Below are positions 24,977 to 32,662 of a stretch of 64,000 bases of DNA, piece after piece; the first letter of the stretch is position 1, and each line of letters opens with the position of its first letter. The notes beneath the pieces are model-generated. The model did not search any database and was not told the origin of the DNA. It saw only the letters and a program-made list of their open reading frames with translations. The stretch is from Scatosoma sp045127595. GTDB taxonomy: Bacteria > Bacillota > Clostridia > Christensenellales > Borkfalkiaceae. The DNA lies in NCBI GenBank assembly GCA_045127595.1, contig JBGVQS010000021.1, positions 69,728-133,727 on the forward strand, written 5' to 3'. The position numbers and the translations under genes were made by a program.

Positions 24977-25414
24977 ATGCCGTTGGTTGCTGTGAAAAAA
25001 TTGGACGAAAGAGCGGTTTTGCCCGTTTACGGGTCGGAGTTTGCCGCAGGGGCGGATTTGTACGCCGTCGGGGAAGAAGTAGTCATTCAGCCCGGGGAAA
25101 CGAAGTTTATCCGCACGGGGCTTGCGATGGAAATTCCCGTTGGGTATGCAGGCTTGATTTATGCGCGCAGCGGGCTTGCGTGTAAGCGCGGACTTGCGCC
25201 TGCAAACAAGGTCGGCGTGGTGGATTCCGATTACCGCGGGGAAGTGATGGTCGCTTTGCATAATCATTCCGCGCAGCCGCAAACGGTTGCGGAAGGGGAA
25301 CGGATTGCACAGCTTGTAATCGCCCCCTTTTTAAAGGCGGATTTTGTGCAAATGGAAGAGCTTACCGATACCGCGCGTGGGGAAGGCGGCTTTGGCAGTA
25401 CGGGCAGAAAATAA
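24977..25414 (+). CDS. dut: dUTP diphosphatase
   Basis: A 145-residue trimeric dUTPase of normal length; it splits dUTP to dUMP and pyrophosphate and keeps uracil out of DNA. Motifs are complete: AGADLYA (1), YARSGLACKRGL (2, catalytic Ser/Arg), GVVDSDYRGEVMVALHNH (3, catalytic Asp), GERIAQLVI (4) and GEGGFGSTGR (5, the flexible tail). The ATG at 24977 is chosen because AGGAGG lies just before it; an upstream ATG at 24947 falls in a hairpin. It has its own promoter and is transcribed with trmB. Phages often carry dut, but the trmB partner makes a host gene more likely. Confidence 0.93.
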   Translation: MPLVAVKKLDERAVLPVYGSEFAAGADLYAVGEEVVIQPGETKFIRTGLAMEIPVGYAGLIYARSGLACKRGLAPANKVGVVDSDYRGEVMVALHNHSAQPQTVAEGERIAQLVIAPFLKADFVQMEELTDTARGEGGFGSTGRK

Positions 25415-25432
25415 AAAGGATGGTGTGGAAAT

Positions 25433-26122
25433 ATGTCCATGAGAATGCGTAAAAAACGGAATTTTGATTCGCGTATGCAGGCGTGCGAGGATTTGTTGCT
25501 TGCAAAGGGCGCGAATGGGATTTTGAATATGAAAGAAGCGGCGGAGAGCTATCGTGCGATTCTTGATTTTAAGAGCGTTTTTGGGAATGATAATCCCGTA
25601 GCGTTGGAAATTGGCTGCGGAAAAGGCGGGTTTGTGATTACGCTTGCAAAACAAACGCCGAACGTGAATTATCTCGCGCTCGAAAAGATGAGCAACGTTA
25701 TTTTAACGCCGATGGAACAGGTGCGCGCCGAAAGCGTGGAAAACGTGCGGTTTTTGAATATCCGTGCGGAGTGCTTGCCGTGCTATATCCCTGAAAATAG
25801 CTTGGATAGGATTTATTTGAATTTCTCTACGCCGTTGCCGAAGCTTGGGTATGCGACGCAACGGTTGACACACCGCAATTTCTTGGAGATTTATAAAAAG
25901 CTTTTGAAAAAGGGCGGGCGGATTTTACAAAAGACGGATAATCGGGATTTTTTTGATTTTTCGCTCGAAGAATATAAAGCGTGTGGATTTGCTCTGGAAA
26001 AGGTAACCTATGATTTGCATGAAAATGGGAATCCCGAATGGAATATCGTTACCGAATATGAAAGCAAGTGGGTGGAACAAGGGTTGCCCATTCATCGCGT
26101 AGAAGCGGTTTTTAAAGGCTAA
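25433..26122 (+). CDS. trmB: tRNA (guanine-N7)-methyltransferase
   Basis: A 229-residue SAM-dependent methylase that modifies G46 of tRNA. It has the basic start MRMRKKRNF, the SAM-binding motif VALEIGCGKGGFVITLA, a LALEKMSNVI motif, and a FSTPLPK loop followed by HRNFLEIYKKLLKKGG. In most TrmB proteins the loop reads F(S/P)DPWPK; here the reading is FSTPLPK, so the usual Asp-Pro-Trp is Thr-Pro-Leu. That departs from the family pattern and may alter activity. Starts at 25433 or 25439 are both plausible. It ends before a strong terminator. Confidence 0.88.
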   Translation: MSMRMRKKRNFDSRMQACEDLLLAKGANGILNMKEAAESYRAILDFKSVFGNDNPVALEIGCGKGGFVITLAKQTPNVNYLALEKMSNVILTPMEQVRAESVENVRFLNIRAECLPCYIPENSLDRIYLNFSTPLPKLGYATQRLTHRNFLEIYKKLLKKGGRILQKTDNRDFFDFSLEEYKACGFALEKVTYDLHENGNPEWNIVTEYESKWVEQGLPIHRVEAVFKG

Positions 26123-26140
26123 TTTTTTCAAAATGGACTA

Positions 26141-26156
26141 GGCAGGTATGCGTTGA
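26141..26156 (+). repeat. Recurrent sequence GGCAGGTATGCGTTGA, copy B
   Basis: Located 19 bases after the trmB stop and five bases before its terminator. All 16 bases equal copies C and D. Confidence 0.8.
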
Positions 26157-26161
26157 GTGAT

Positions 26162-26190
26162 AAAAAGTGCGGTTTTGCCGCACTTTTTTT
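26162..26190 (+). terminator. Terminator of dut-trmB
   Basis: AAAAAGTGCGG, loop TTTTG, CCGCACTTTTTTT. Confidence 0.85.
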
Positions 26191-26305
26191 GTGCGTGGAA
26201 GGGGCTTGCTTACCAAAAATAAGCCGTGAATGTATGCCCGCTTGGGCAAGCGTCAAAAAATTGTAAAATTTTGCTAAATGGGACAAAGTTTTTTTGATTA
26301 TACTC

Positions 26306-26334
26306 TTGAAAAATTGACGACGGTATGATATAAT
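26306..26334 (+). promoter_or_regulatory. Promoter of the hydrogenase-like gene
   Basis: TTGAAA at 26306-26311, 17 bases, TATAAT at 26329-26334. A leader of about 115 bases precedes the ATG at 26455; it contains a 19-codon ORF without a binding site at 26393-26452. Confidence 0.65.
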
Positions 26335-26454
26335 ATATAAAAATTTCATAAATAGCGGTCGCGCGCGAGAAGTTTGAGAGAAAAAGTGCGTTATGGATGG
26401 TTGCGTTGGCTATGTTGCACGTAAGGCCGTTAAAAAAGCGAAGGAGGATTGAAA

Positions 26455-28152
26455 ATGTTGGAGAAATGCTGTGAAAACGTTTGTACGGAAGTCGTGGAAG
26501 CTTGGGAAAGCAACGACGTGGAAAAAGTATGGAGAATTTTATGCGCAGATAAGAAGAAAGCCTTTGTCGTGGTGCAAATTACGCCTGCGGCGAGAATTGT
26601 TCTTGGGGAAAAGTTTGGCTTTGCAAGGGGAGAAGATTGTGTTCCGAAAGTGGTTGCCGTTTTGAAAGGGCTTGGCGCGGACGCAGTCGTCGATACCGCT
26701 ATTGGGGTGGACGCGGCTTGCTTGATGCTTGCAAACGAATTGAAAGTCAGAAAGGAAAAGGGAGAAGGCTTGCCTTTGTATTCTGCGGAAAGCCCCCTGT
26801 TTGTCAATAAAATTGCGGCTGAATACGCCGATAGCGTTGGACAGCTTGGCGTGAATTCTTCCGAGGTTTGCGCAAGATTGCTTCGGAAACATTACGGCGC
26901 GGCGAAAGAAGCTTGCGGAAAAAAGATTTGCTTGATTTCCGTCGAGGCTTGCGCGAAGAAAAAGGAGCTCCCTGCTGCGGACGTCGTTTTGACGGTGGAG
27001 GAACTTTGGGAAATTTTAGCGAGCACGGAAGTGAATTTGCGCTTGGGTAGAAAAGAACCGTTGGATACGCCGCTTGGCGTGGCGTCGGGCGGGGCGTACG
27101 TGTGCGCGGTCAGCGGCGGCTTTGCGGAAAGCGTTGCTCGCTGTTTGTTAGACGACAAAACGCGCGCGCCTTTGAAAAAATTGGCGTATAGCGGGCTTTA
27201 CGGGAATCAGCCGAGAAGAACGGCGGAAATTTCCGTCGGGGAAACTGTGTATTCCTTTGCGGTCGTTTCTTCTATGGAAGAAGCTGCGGCGTTATTGGAA
27301 GACGTGAAAACGGGCGCGGCAGCATACGATTTCGTGGAAGTTACCGCGCGCGAGGGCGGCTGTATCGGCGGCAGTATGGACGGATATGAAGGGGACGAGA
27401 TGTTGCGCACGAGAAGATTGCGCGCGTTGGGCTTGCACTATCTCGATCGTAACCGCGCGGCAAGATCGGCGGATATGAGCTCGGCGGCGGTGCGGCTTGT
27501 GAAAGAATGGCAGGCACTTTGTCGCAATGGAGAGGCTTTTGCGGAAATTGAAGAAATTGATTTTGCCGAAATTGACGAGGTTTTTGAACCGCTTGCAATC
27601 GAAGAAGTAGAAGAAATTGCGGACGTTGCGGAAGAATCCATTGTTGAAGAACCTGCCGTAGAAGAAGCGGTAGAGGAAGTAGTTGAAGAACCTGCTGTGG
27701 AAGAAACTGTAGAAGAAGTAGTTGAAGAACCTGCCGTAGAAGAAACGGTAGAAGAAACGGTAGAAGAGGTTGTGGAAGAACCTATCGTTGAAGAAGCTGT
27801 GGAAGAGGTTGTGGAAGAACCTATCGTTGAAGAAACGGTAGAAGAGGTTGTGGAAGAACCTGCCGTAGAAGAAACGGTAGAAGAAGTAGTTGAAGAACCT
27901 GCCGTAGAAGAAACGGTAGAAGAGGTTGTGGAAGAACCTATCGTTGAAGAAGCTGTGGAAGAGGTTGTGGAAGAACCTATCGTTGAAGAAGCTGTGGAAG
28001 AAGTAGTTGAAGAACCTGCCGTGGAAGAAACGGTAGAAGAAGTCGCTTTGACGGATCTTTCGGAAGAAGGAAAAGAGAAAAATCGCTATTATTCGAGATT
28101 GTCTACGAAAGAAAAGAACCGTTTAAGAAGAATGCGGAAGAAGGGGAAGTAA
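26455..28152 (+). CDS. Degenerate [FeFe]-hydrogenase-like protein with Glu/Val repeat tail
   Basis: A 565-residue protein starting at ATG 26455 behind GGAGG. Residues about 35-330 follow the H-cluster domain of iron-only hydrogenases: AFVVVQITPAARIVLGEKFG, GADAVVDTAIGVDAACLM, ISVEACAKKKE, VLTVEELWEIL, GGAYVCAVSGGFAESVARCL and VTAREGGCIGG in the family order. The ligands are only partly kept. TSCCP is SAESP (110-114, no Cys). MPCxxK is EACAKK (C166 kept). ACPGGC is AREGGC (R299, C303 kept). N-terminal ferredoxin domains are absent. A classical H-cluster is therefore unlikely. Residues 397-531 are ten imperfect 13-residue repeats of the type VEEPAVEETVEEV, and the C-terminus is basic (NRLRRMRKKGK). 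Next to a TM1266 gene. Role unknown; perhaps a sensor or scaffold. Confidence 0.75.
   Translation: MLEKCCENVCTEVVEAWESNDVEKVWRILCADKKKAFVVVQITPAARIVLGEKFGFARGEDCVPKVVAVLKGLGADAVVDTAIGVDAACLMLANELKVRKEKGEGLPLYSAESPLFVNKIAAEYADSVGQLGVNSSEVCARLLRKHYGAAKEACGKKICLISVEACAKKKELPAADVVLTVEELWEILASTEVNLRLGRKEPLDTPLGVASGGAYVCAVSGGFAESVARCLLDDKTRAPLKKLAYSGLYGNQPRRTAEISVGETVYSFAVVSSMEEAAALLEDVKTGAAAYDFVEVTAREGGCIGGSMDGYEGDEMLRTRRLRALGLHYLDRNRAARSADMSSAAVRLVKEWQALCRNGEAFAEIEEIDFAEIDEVFEPLAIEEVEEIADVAEESIVEEPAVEEAVEEVVEEPAVEETVEEVVEEPAVEETVEETVEEVVEEPIVEEAVEEVVEEPIVEETVEEVVEEPAVEETVEEVVEEPAVEETVEEVVEEPIVEEAVEEVVEEPIVEEAVEEVVEEPAVEETVEEVALTDLSEEGKEKNRYYSRLSTKEKNRLRRMRKKGK
27643..28047 (+). repeat. Coding tandem repeat, 39-bp units
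   Basis: About ten units encoding EEP-(A/I)-VEE-(A/T)-VEEVV; one unit has an inserted VEET. Synonymous codons vary (GTAGAAGAA, GTTGAAGAA, GTGGAAGAA), so the array is not recent throughout, but two or three neighbouring units are nearly identical in DNA. Confidence 0.9.
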
Positions 28153-28239
28153 ACCCAAAAACGCAGTAATAAAACAGCGTAGTAATGCATTGCAGAAAGC
28201 GCGGCGGCGTTAAGAAAAGCGCCGCCGCAAGAAAAAAAG

Positions 28240-28432
28240 TAATTTGATCCGAAAGAGTGGTCTGACGGGGAAAAGGATAGATACGTAAAATGGGTACGGT
28301 TATGCCGTATCTATGGTAGCCGAAGCGGTGGGCTGTGCCTTTTGCGACGGAGGCGTAAGAAATGAAAGCCGTTTTTGTATAAAAGCGGTAGCGTCCTTTT
28401 GCTTGGTTGGCAAAGGGCGTTTTTTAATAATA
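28240..28432 (+). promoter_or_regulatory. Structured leader with short ORF and terminator upstream of the TM1266-ABC genes
   Basis: Elements seen: perfect 9-bp stem ATAGATACG (28277-28285) with CGTATCTAT (28306-28314), enclosing TACGG/CCGTA; AGCC/GGCT and GCCT/AGGC hairpins; a six-residue ORF MKAVFV at 28362-28382 with CGGAGG eight bases upstream; a hairpin CCGTTTT/AAAAGCGG; then an intrinsic terminator CGTCCTTTTGC/GCAAAGGGCG with T6 (28392-28425). A GC-rich stem GCGGCGGCG/CGCCGCCGC lies before it at 28201-28228. The layout suggests a riboswitch or peptide attenuator. I do not recognise the family. Confidence 0.55.
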
Positions 28433-28451
28433 ACAAGCAGGCAGGTATGAG

Positions 28452-28718
28452 ATGAGCGAAATGATAGAAAAATCGGCAAACCGTATTTCGGTGGTGAGTA
28501 TTTTGGTGGCGGATCGGACGGAAAGTCAAAAAATCAATGGAATTTTATCCGATTACGGAGAGTGGATTTTGGGTAGAATGGGAATACCTTATAAAGAGAA
28601 AAATATATCGGTGATGTCTATCGTTTTGGACGCGCCGATAGAGATTACGAACGCGCTGACGGGGAAAATCGGGAAAATTCACGGTGTATCCGTAAAGGCG
28701 TTGTTTGGAAAAAATTAA
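28452..28718 (+). CDS. TM1266-family iron-only hydrogenase system putative regulator
   Basis: An 88-residue ACT-like protein. The core ISVVSILVADRTESQKINGI, ILGRMGIPYKEKNISVMSI and a final LTGKIGKIHGVSVKALF match the small TM1266 family, which is repeatedly found beside [FeFe] hydrogenase and maturation genes and is presumed regulatory from this linkage. The ATG at 28452 overlaps a three-codon frame ATG-AGA-TGA that sits behind GGCAGG. Its presence next to the degenerate hydrogenase gene supports reading that gene as hydrogenase-derived. No DNA-binding domain is visible. Confidence 0.85.
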   Translation: MSEMIEKSANRISVVSILVADRTESQKINGILSDYGEWILGRMGIPYKEKNISVMSIVLDAPIEITNALTGKIGKIHGVSVKALFGKN

Positions 28719-28735
28719 AAAGGAGTATAGGAATT

Positions 28736-29758
28736 ATGAGAAAAGAAATGAAGAAAGTTTTGGCTTTGGTATTTGCGGCGGCGGTGTGTGTTTCTGCATT
28801 CGGTGGTTGTAAAAAGGGAGTGGACGAAGAAGAAATTTCCGTCTATATGCCCGATGGTGCGCCTGCGCTTGCGCTTGCAGGAATGATGGCGCAGGATACA
28901 AAAGAGGACGGCGTTACCTATCGCGTGGTGGACGCTTCGACGATTTCGAGCAAGGTAACCTATAAGGATATGGATAAAAATGCGGATTTTTGCGTGATGC
29001 CCGTTACTGCGGCAAGTAAGCTGCTCGGTAGGGGGGATTCGTATAAGATGCTTGGCGCGGTAACGCACGGGAATTTGTATCTTATCGGAAAAGACGGCAC
29101 GTATACGGCGGAGAATTTGTCCGATTTGATCGGCAAGACGGTCGGCGTGCTGCAAATCAATCAAGTGCCCGGTTTGACCTTTAAAACGGTGCTGAATAAA
29201 TACCAAATTCCTTGGCAGGAAATTCAAAACGACGGGGGCAGGGTTGAGGATAAGGTCAATTTATTGGCGATCACAGGCGCGGACGCAATCGGTACGGAAC
29301 TGACCAAAAATGCCGACTGCTTCTTGGTTGCCGAACCTGCGGCTACGGCGCAGGCGCAAAAAGGGTACTCGATCGTGGGGGATTTGCAGGCTTTGTACGG
29401 CGGAGAAAACGGGTATACGCAAGCGGTGCTTGTGGCGAAGAATGAGTTTGTAGAAGAAAAAGCCGAATGGACGAAAGAGTTTGTGGCAAACGTGGAGTTG
29501 TCTACCGAGTGGCTGAAAACGGCGAGCGGTACGGAAATTGTAGAGACGGTATCAGCGCATATGGAGGATAAGAATGCGGCAACGTCCTTGAAAGCACCCT
29601 TGCTTTCGACGGCGGTTTTAGAACGTTGCGGCATCTATTTCACTTACGCGTCCGCTTGTAAGCAGGCTACGGAAGAATTCTTGACGGAAATGCTCGTCGT
29701 GAACGATAAGGCGGCGGCGATTCCCGAGCAAGCGTTCTATTGGGAATATATAAAATAA
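28736..29758 (+). CDS. ABC transporter substrate-binding lipoprotein (NitT/TauT-type)
   Basis: A 340-residue lipoprotein. The signal peptide ends in a lipobox AFGGC with C25 as the lipidation site. The mature part is a periplasmic-binding-protein type 2 fold with VYMPDGAPALALAGMMAQD at the start, FCVMPVTAASKLL, LIGKTVGVLQINQVPGLTFKTVL and a C-terminal cap. The pattern belongs to the nitrate/sulfonate/NMT1-like group; the ligand cannot be read. It follows TM1266 by 17 bases and precedes the permease by 7. No ATPase gene is linked. Confidence 0.85.
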   Translation: MRKEMKKVLALVFAAAVCVSAFGGCKKGVDEEEISVYMPDGAPALALAGMMAQDTKEDGVTYRVVDASTISSKVTYKDMDKNADFCVMPVTAASKLLGRGDSYKMLGAVTHGNLYLIGKDGTYTAENLSDLIGKTVGVLQINQVPGLTFKTVLNKYQIPWQEIQNDGGRVEDKVNLLAITGADAIGTELTKNADCFLVAEPAATAQAQKGYSIVGDLQALYGGENGYTQAVLVAKNEFVEEKAEWTKEFVANVELSTEWLKTASGTEIVETVSAHMEDKNAATSLKAPLLSTAVLERCGIYFTYASACKQATEEFLTEMLVVNDKAAAIPEQAFYWEYIK

Positions 29759-29765
29759 GGATTGT

Positions 29766-30524
29766 ATGATGAAAAACCTACTTTGGAAAAATATATGGCA
29801 AGCCGTGGCGGCAATCGTTTTTTTGATTGCCGTTTGGGTGGTTGCTTATTTTGCGGTGGGGAACGAGTTGATTATTCCGTCTTTTTCGGATAGCTTGAAA
29901 GAAATTGGAGGATTGTTCCAAAACGGCGGCTTTTGGCAGGGACTTGGCATGAGCGTTTGGCGCGCGATAATTGCCTTTTTCCTTTCCTTTATTTTTGCCG
30001 TTGTTTTGGCGGTCATCTCGTACCTGTCCCCCTCGTTTGGCGGTTTTTTAGCTCCCGTTGTGTCGGCTTTGCGCTCCTTGCCGATTTTTGCGGTGCTCTT
30101 GATTTTGCTCTCCTTTTTAGGTGCGGGGGAAGCGCCGATTGCGGTTGCGTTTTTATCCCTTTTTCCTATGCTGTACGTGGGGGTATTGGCAGGACTTTCC
30201 AGTGTGGATAGGGGGCTTATCGCAGTTAGTCGGGTGCAGGGGACTTCCCTTTGGAGAAGAATTACCGCGATTTATGCGCCGTTGGCTGCGCCGTACGTAT
30301 TGAAAGAAGCGGGGGCGGCACTCTCTTTTTCTGTGAAGCTGATCGTTTCGGCGGAGGTGCTTGCGAACACCGCGCGGAGCTTGGGCGGCATGATGCAGGA
30401 AGCGAAGATTTATATGGAAATTTCGCAGCTTTTCGCGCTCGTGGGGGTGTCGTTTATCGTGGGCTTGTTGATGGAGTTTCTTTTATCCCTTTTAGCGGCG
30501 GCGGCGGAACGGAAAATTAAATAA
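29766..30524 (+). CDS. ABC transporter permease, SsuC/TauC-type
   Basis: A 252-residue permease with six hydrophobic helices. The EAA coupling loop is present as RVQGTSLWRRITAIYAPLAA (near residues 155-175), which would dock an ATPase. Start at 29766, with a second ATG three bases later. It pairs with the upstream binding protein. The next gene is rex, not an ATPase, so the nucleotide-binding subunit must be supplied from elsewhere in the genome or shared. Confidence 0.87.
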   Translation: MMKNLLWKNIWQAVAAIVFLIAVWVVAYFAVGNELIIPSFSDSLKEIGGLFQNGGFWQGLGMSVWRAIIAFFLSFIFAVVLAVISYLSPSFGGFLAPVVSALRSLPIFAVLLILLSFLGAGEAPIAVAFLSLFPMLYVGVLAGLSSVDRGLIAVSRVQGTSLWRRITAIYAPLAAPYVLKEAGAALSFSVKLIVSAEVLANTARSLGGMMQEAKIYMEISQLFALVGVSFIVGLLMEFLLSLLAAAAERKIK

Positions 30525-30568
30525 TAAAAAGTTTTTTTAAAATCCGTGAAAGAAATCCGTTTATTCGC

Positions 30569-30597
30569 TTGTTTTTATCGATAATTTGCGGTATAAT
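30569..30597 (+). promoter_or_regulatory. Promoter of rex
   Basis: TTGTTT at 30569-30574, 17 bases, TATAAT at 30592-30597; short leader with AGGTGG before the ATG at 30615. I see no clear TTGTTAA-N4-TTAACAA Rex site here. Confidence 0.6.
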
Positions 30598-30614
30598 GGG
30601 ATAAGAGGTGGAAG

Positions 30615-31283
30615 ATGAAGAATAAGCAGATGAATTCGAAAGAGGAAAAGGGGATTTCCAAGGCGACGCTCGGGAGAATGCCGCTGTATTTACATTTCTT
30701 GCAGGAAGAAAGCTCGAAAGGGGCGCAGTATATTTCTTCTACGGTAATCGCGCAAAATATTTCCGTGTCGTCGGTGTTGGTGCGTAAGGATTTGGCGTTT
30801 GTGTCGTCTGAGCCTGGACGGCCGAAGCTTGGGTTTGCGATCAGCCGTTTAATTGTCGATATTGAAAAGTTTTTGGGCTACGATAACCTTTCCGAAGCCA
30901 TTATCGTCGGCGCAGGCGGTTTGGGCAGAGCCTTTCTTGGGTACGAGGGGTTTGGTAATAACGGCTTGAAGATTGTCGCGGCGTTTGATTCTTCGAGTAA
31001 GCTCGTGGGGACGAAAATCGGGGATAAGGAAATTTTACCCGTTTCGAAGCTGCGGGAATTCGTGCAAGAGCATAACATTCGGATAGGGATTATTACCGTG
31101 CCGAAGTACGCGGCACAAGAGGTTTTAAACCAAATGGTAGACGCGGGGATTCAGGCGATATGGAATTTTGCGCCTGCGCCTTTGCGTGTGCCGAAGGATA
31201 TTGTGTTGAAGACGGAAGACTTGGCGGCTTCGCTTGCGATGCTTGCGGGGAAGTTGTATAAACTGGAAGATCGTAAGGCGTAA
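30615..31283 (+). CDS. rex: Redox-sensing transcriptional repressor Rex
   Basis: A 222-residue repressor of normal length. The N-terminal winged helix (ATLGRMPLYLHFLQEE, then SSVLVRKDLAFVS) is followed by the NADH-binding Rossmann domain with IIVGAGGLGRAF and a C-terminal domain-swap helix (DLAASLAMLAGKLYKL). Rex releases DNA when NADH/NAD+ rises and controls fermentative and hydrogenase genes in Clostridia. Its location directly after the hydrogenase-like/TM1266/ABC block fits a redox theme. It has its own promoter. Confidence 0.93.
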   Translation: MKNKQMNSKEEKGISKATLGRMPLYLHFLQEESSKGAQYISSTVIAQNISVSSVLVRKDLAFVSSEPGRPKLGFAISRLIVDIEKFLGYDNLSEAIIVGAGGLGRAFLGYEGFGNNGLKIVAAFDSSSKLVGTKIGDKEILPVSKLREFVQEHNIRIGIITVPKYAAQEVLNQMVDAGIQAIWNFAPAPLRVPKDIVLKTEDLAASLAMLAGKLYKLEDRKA

Positions 31284-31318
31284 TAAGTCGCGCCGTTTGC
31301 GGTTGTTTGGGTGGAGTT

Positions 31319-32662
31319 ATGGATTGGTCGGCGTTTCGCGGTAAAAAAGTATGCGTGGCAATCAGCGGCGGAGTGGATTCGGTCGTGTTGTTGCATACGC
31401 TTTTTAAGCTTCGCGAACAGTTTGAAATTTCACTCTCCGCTGTACATTGCGAGCATGGGATTCGCGGAGAGGAGAGCCTTGCCGACGGGGAGTTTGTAAA
31501 AGCTTTTTGCGCGTCGTTGGGCGTGCCGTGTCATTATTTTTCCGAAGACTGCCCTGCGCGGGCGGCAAGGGAAAGGGTGAGCTTGGAAACGGCGGCGCGG
31601 AATTTTCGGTATGCGTGCTTTTCCGCTTTGGTGGAAAAAGGGGAAGCGGATTTTATTGCGACGGCGCATCATCTAAACGACGAGGCGGAAACGGTGCTTT
31701 TTCGGCTGGCGCGCGGTTCGGCATTGAGCGGCGTTCGGGGTATGGACGAAAAAAACGGGTATATTCTACGGCCTTTTTTGCATAAAACGCGCGCGGAAAT
31801 TGAACGGTACGCCAAAGAAAATGAGTTGGCGTTTCGTGAAGATAAAACGAATTTTGAAACGGACGCTACGAGAAATAGGCTGCGCTTGAACGTGTTGCCT
31901 GCCTTGGAGAACGCCGTGCCTGGGGCGAGTGGAAATATTGCTCGGTTTGCGCGGCTTGCGGCGGAGGACGACGCGCTGTTGTATGCCTACGCAAAGGAAT
32001 TGCTCTTTACGCAAAAAGAGGGGAAACGGGTTGGAATTGCCGTAGTGTTCAGCGATAAAAAACCCTTGTTTACCCGTGCGTGCTTGTTGGCGTTGAAGGG
32101 CTTGGGCGTGGAAAAGGATTATACGTCCGCGCATTTGGAAAGCGTGTATTGTTTGCAGGATTTGGAACGTGGCGCAAGGGTATCTTTGCCGCAAAACGTA
32201 TGCGCGGAAAAGCTTGAAAAGGGCGTTTTATTTTATAAAAAACCGACGGGAGAAATGGTGGCGGCGGTTTCGGAAAAAATATTCGACGAAAATGGATTTG
32301 ACGGGGGCAGGTACGAGGTGAAATGCTCTTTTACGGCGGCGGAAGCGGAAGAAAGGGCTTGGAAAACGCTGCGTTTGGATAGAGAAAAGCTCCCCCAAGA
32401 CTGCGTGTTTCGCTTTCGTAGGGAAGGGGATTTTATCGAACGGTTTGGCGGCGGTAAAAAGTCCTTAAAAAAGTTTTTCAACGAAGAAAAAATTCCCGTG
32501 GATTTGCGCGGAGAATTGCCGCTTATCGCACAAAAGGACGGCGGGGAAGTGTATGCCGTTTGCGGCGTGGAGATTTCGGAAAAAGTGAAGGTTACGGCGG
32601 AGAGTTCGCGCGTGATATATTTGATTACCAAAGAGATTACAAAAGAAGTGGAGGGATTGTGA
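31319..32662 (+). CDS. tilS: tRNA(Ile)-lysidine synthase
   Basis: A 447-residue enzyme that converts C34 of the AUA-reading tRNA-Ile to lysidine, changing its identity from Met to Ile. It has the PP-loop SGGVDSV (16-22), HCEHGIRGEESLADGEF, TAHHLNDEAETVLFRLARGS, and the C-terminal TilS domain (FRFRREGDFIERFGGGKKSLKKFF). The ATG at 31319 follows GGTGGAG. The stop overlaps the hpt start (TGATG), the frequent tilS-hpt arrangement of Firmicutes. Confidence 0.94.
   Translation: MDWSAFRGKKVCVAISGGVDSVVLLHTLFKLREQFEISLSAVHCEHGIRGEESLADGEFVKAFCASLGVPCHYFSEDCPARAARERVSLETAARNFRYACFSALVEKGEADFIATAHHLNDEAETVLFRLARGSALSGVRGMDEKNGYILRPFLHKTRAEIERYAKENELAFREDKTNFETDATRNRLRLNVLPALENAVPGASGNIARFARLAAEDDALLYAYAKELLFTQKEGKRVGIAVVFSDKKPLFTRACLLALKGLGVEKDYTSAHLESVYCLQDLERGARVSLPQNVCAEKLEKGVLFYKKPTGEMVAAVSEKIFDENGFDGGRYEVKCSFTAAEAEERAWKTLRLDREKLPQDCVFRFRREGDFIERFGGGKKSLKKFFNEEKIPVDLRGELPLIAQKDGGEVYAVCGVEISEKVKVTAESSRVIYLITKEITKEVEGL

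Noticed and set aside
24977..25414. dut as part of the phage-type cassette
   Set aside because: It has its own promoter and is co-directional with trmB under one terminator, so a host gene is more likely.
26393..26452. 19-codon ORF in the leader of the hydrogenase-like gene
   Set aside because: No ribosome binding site, and its stop overlaps the binding site of the real gene; kept only as a note.
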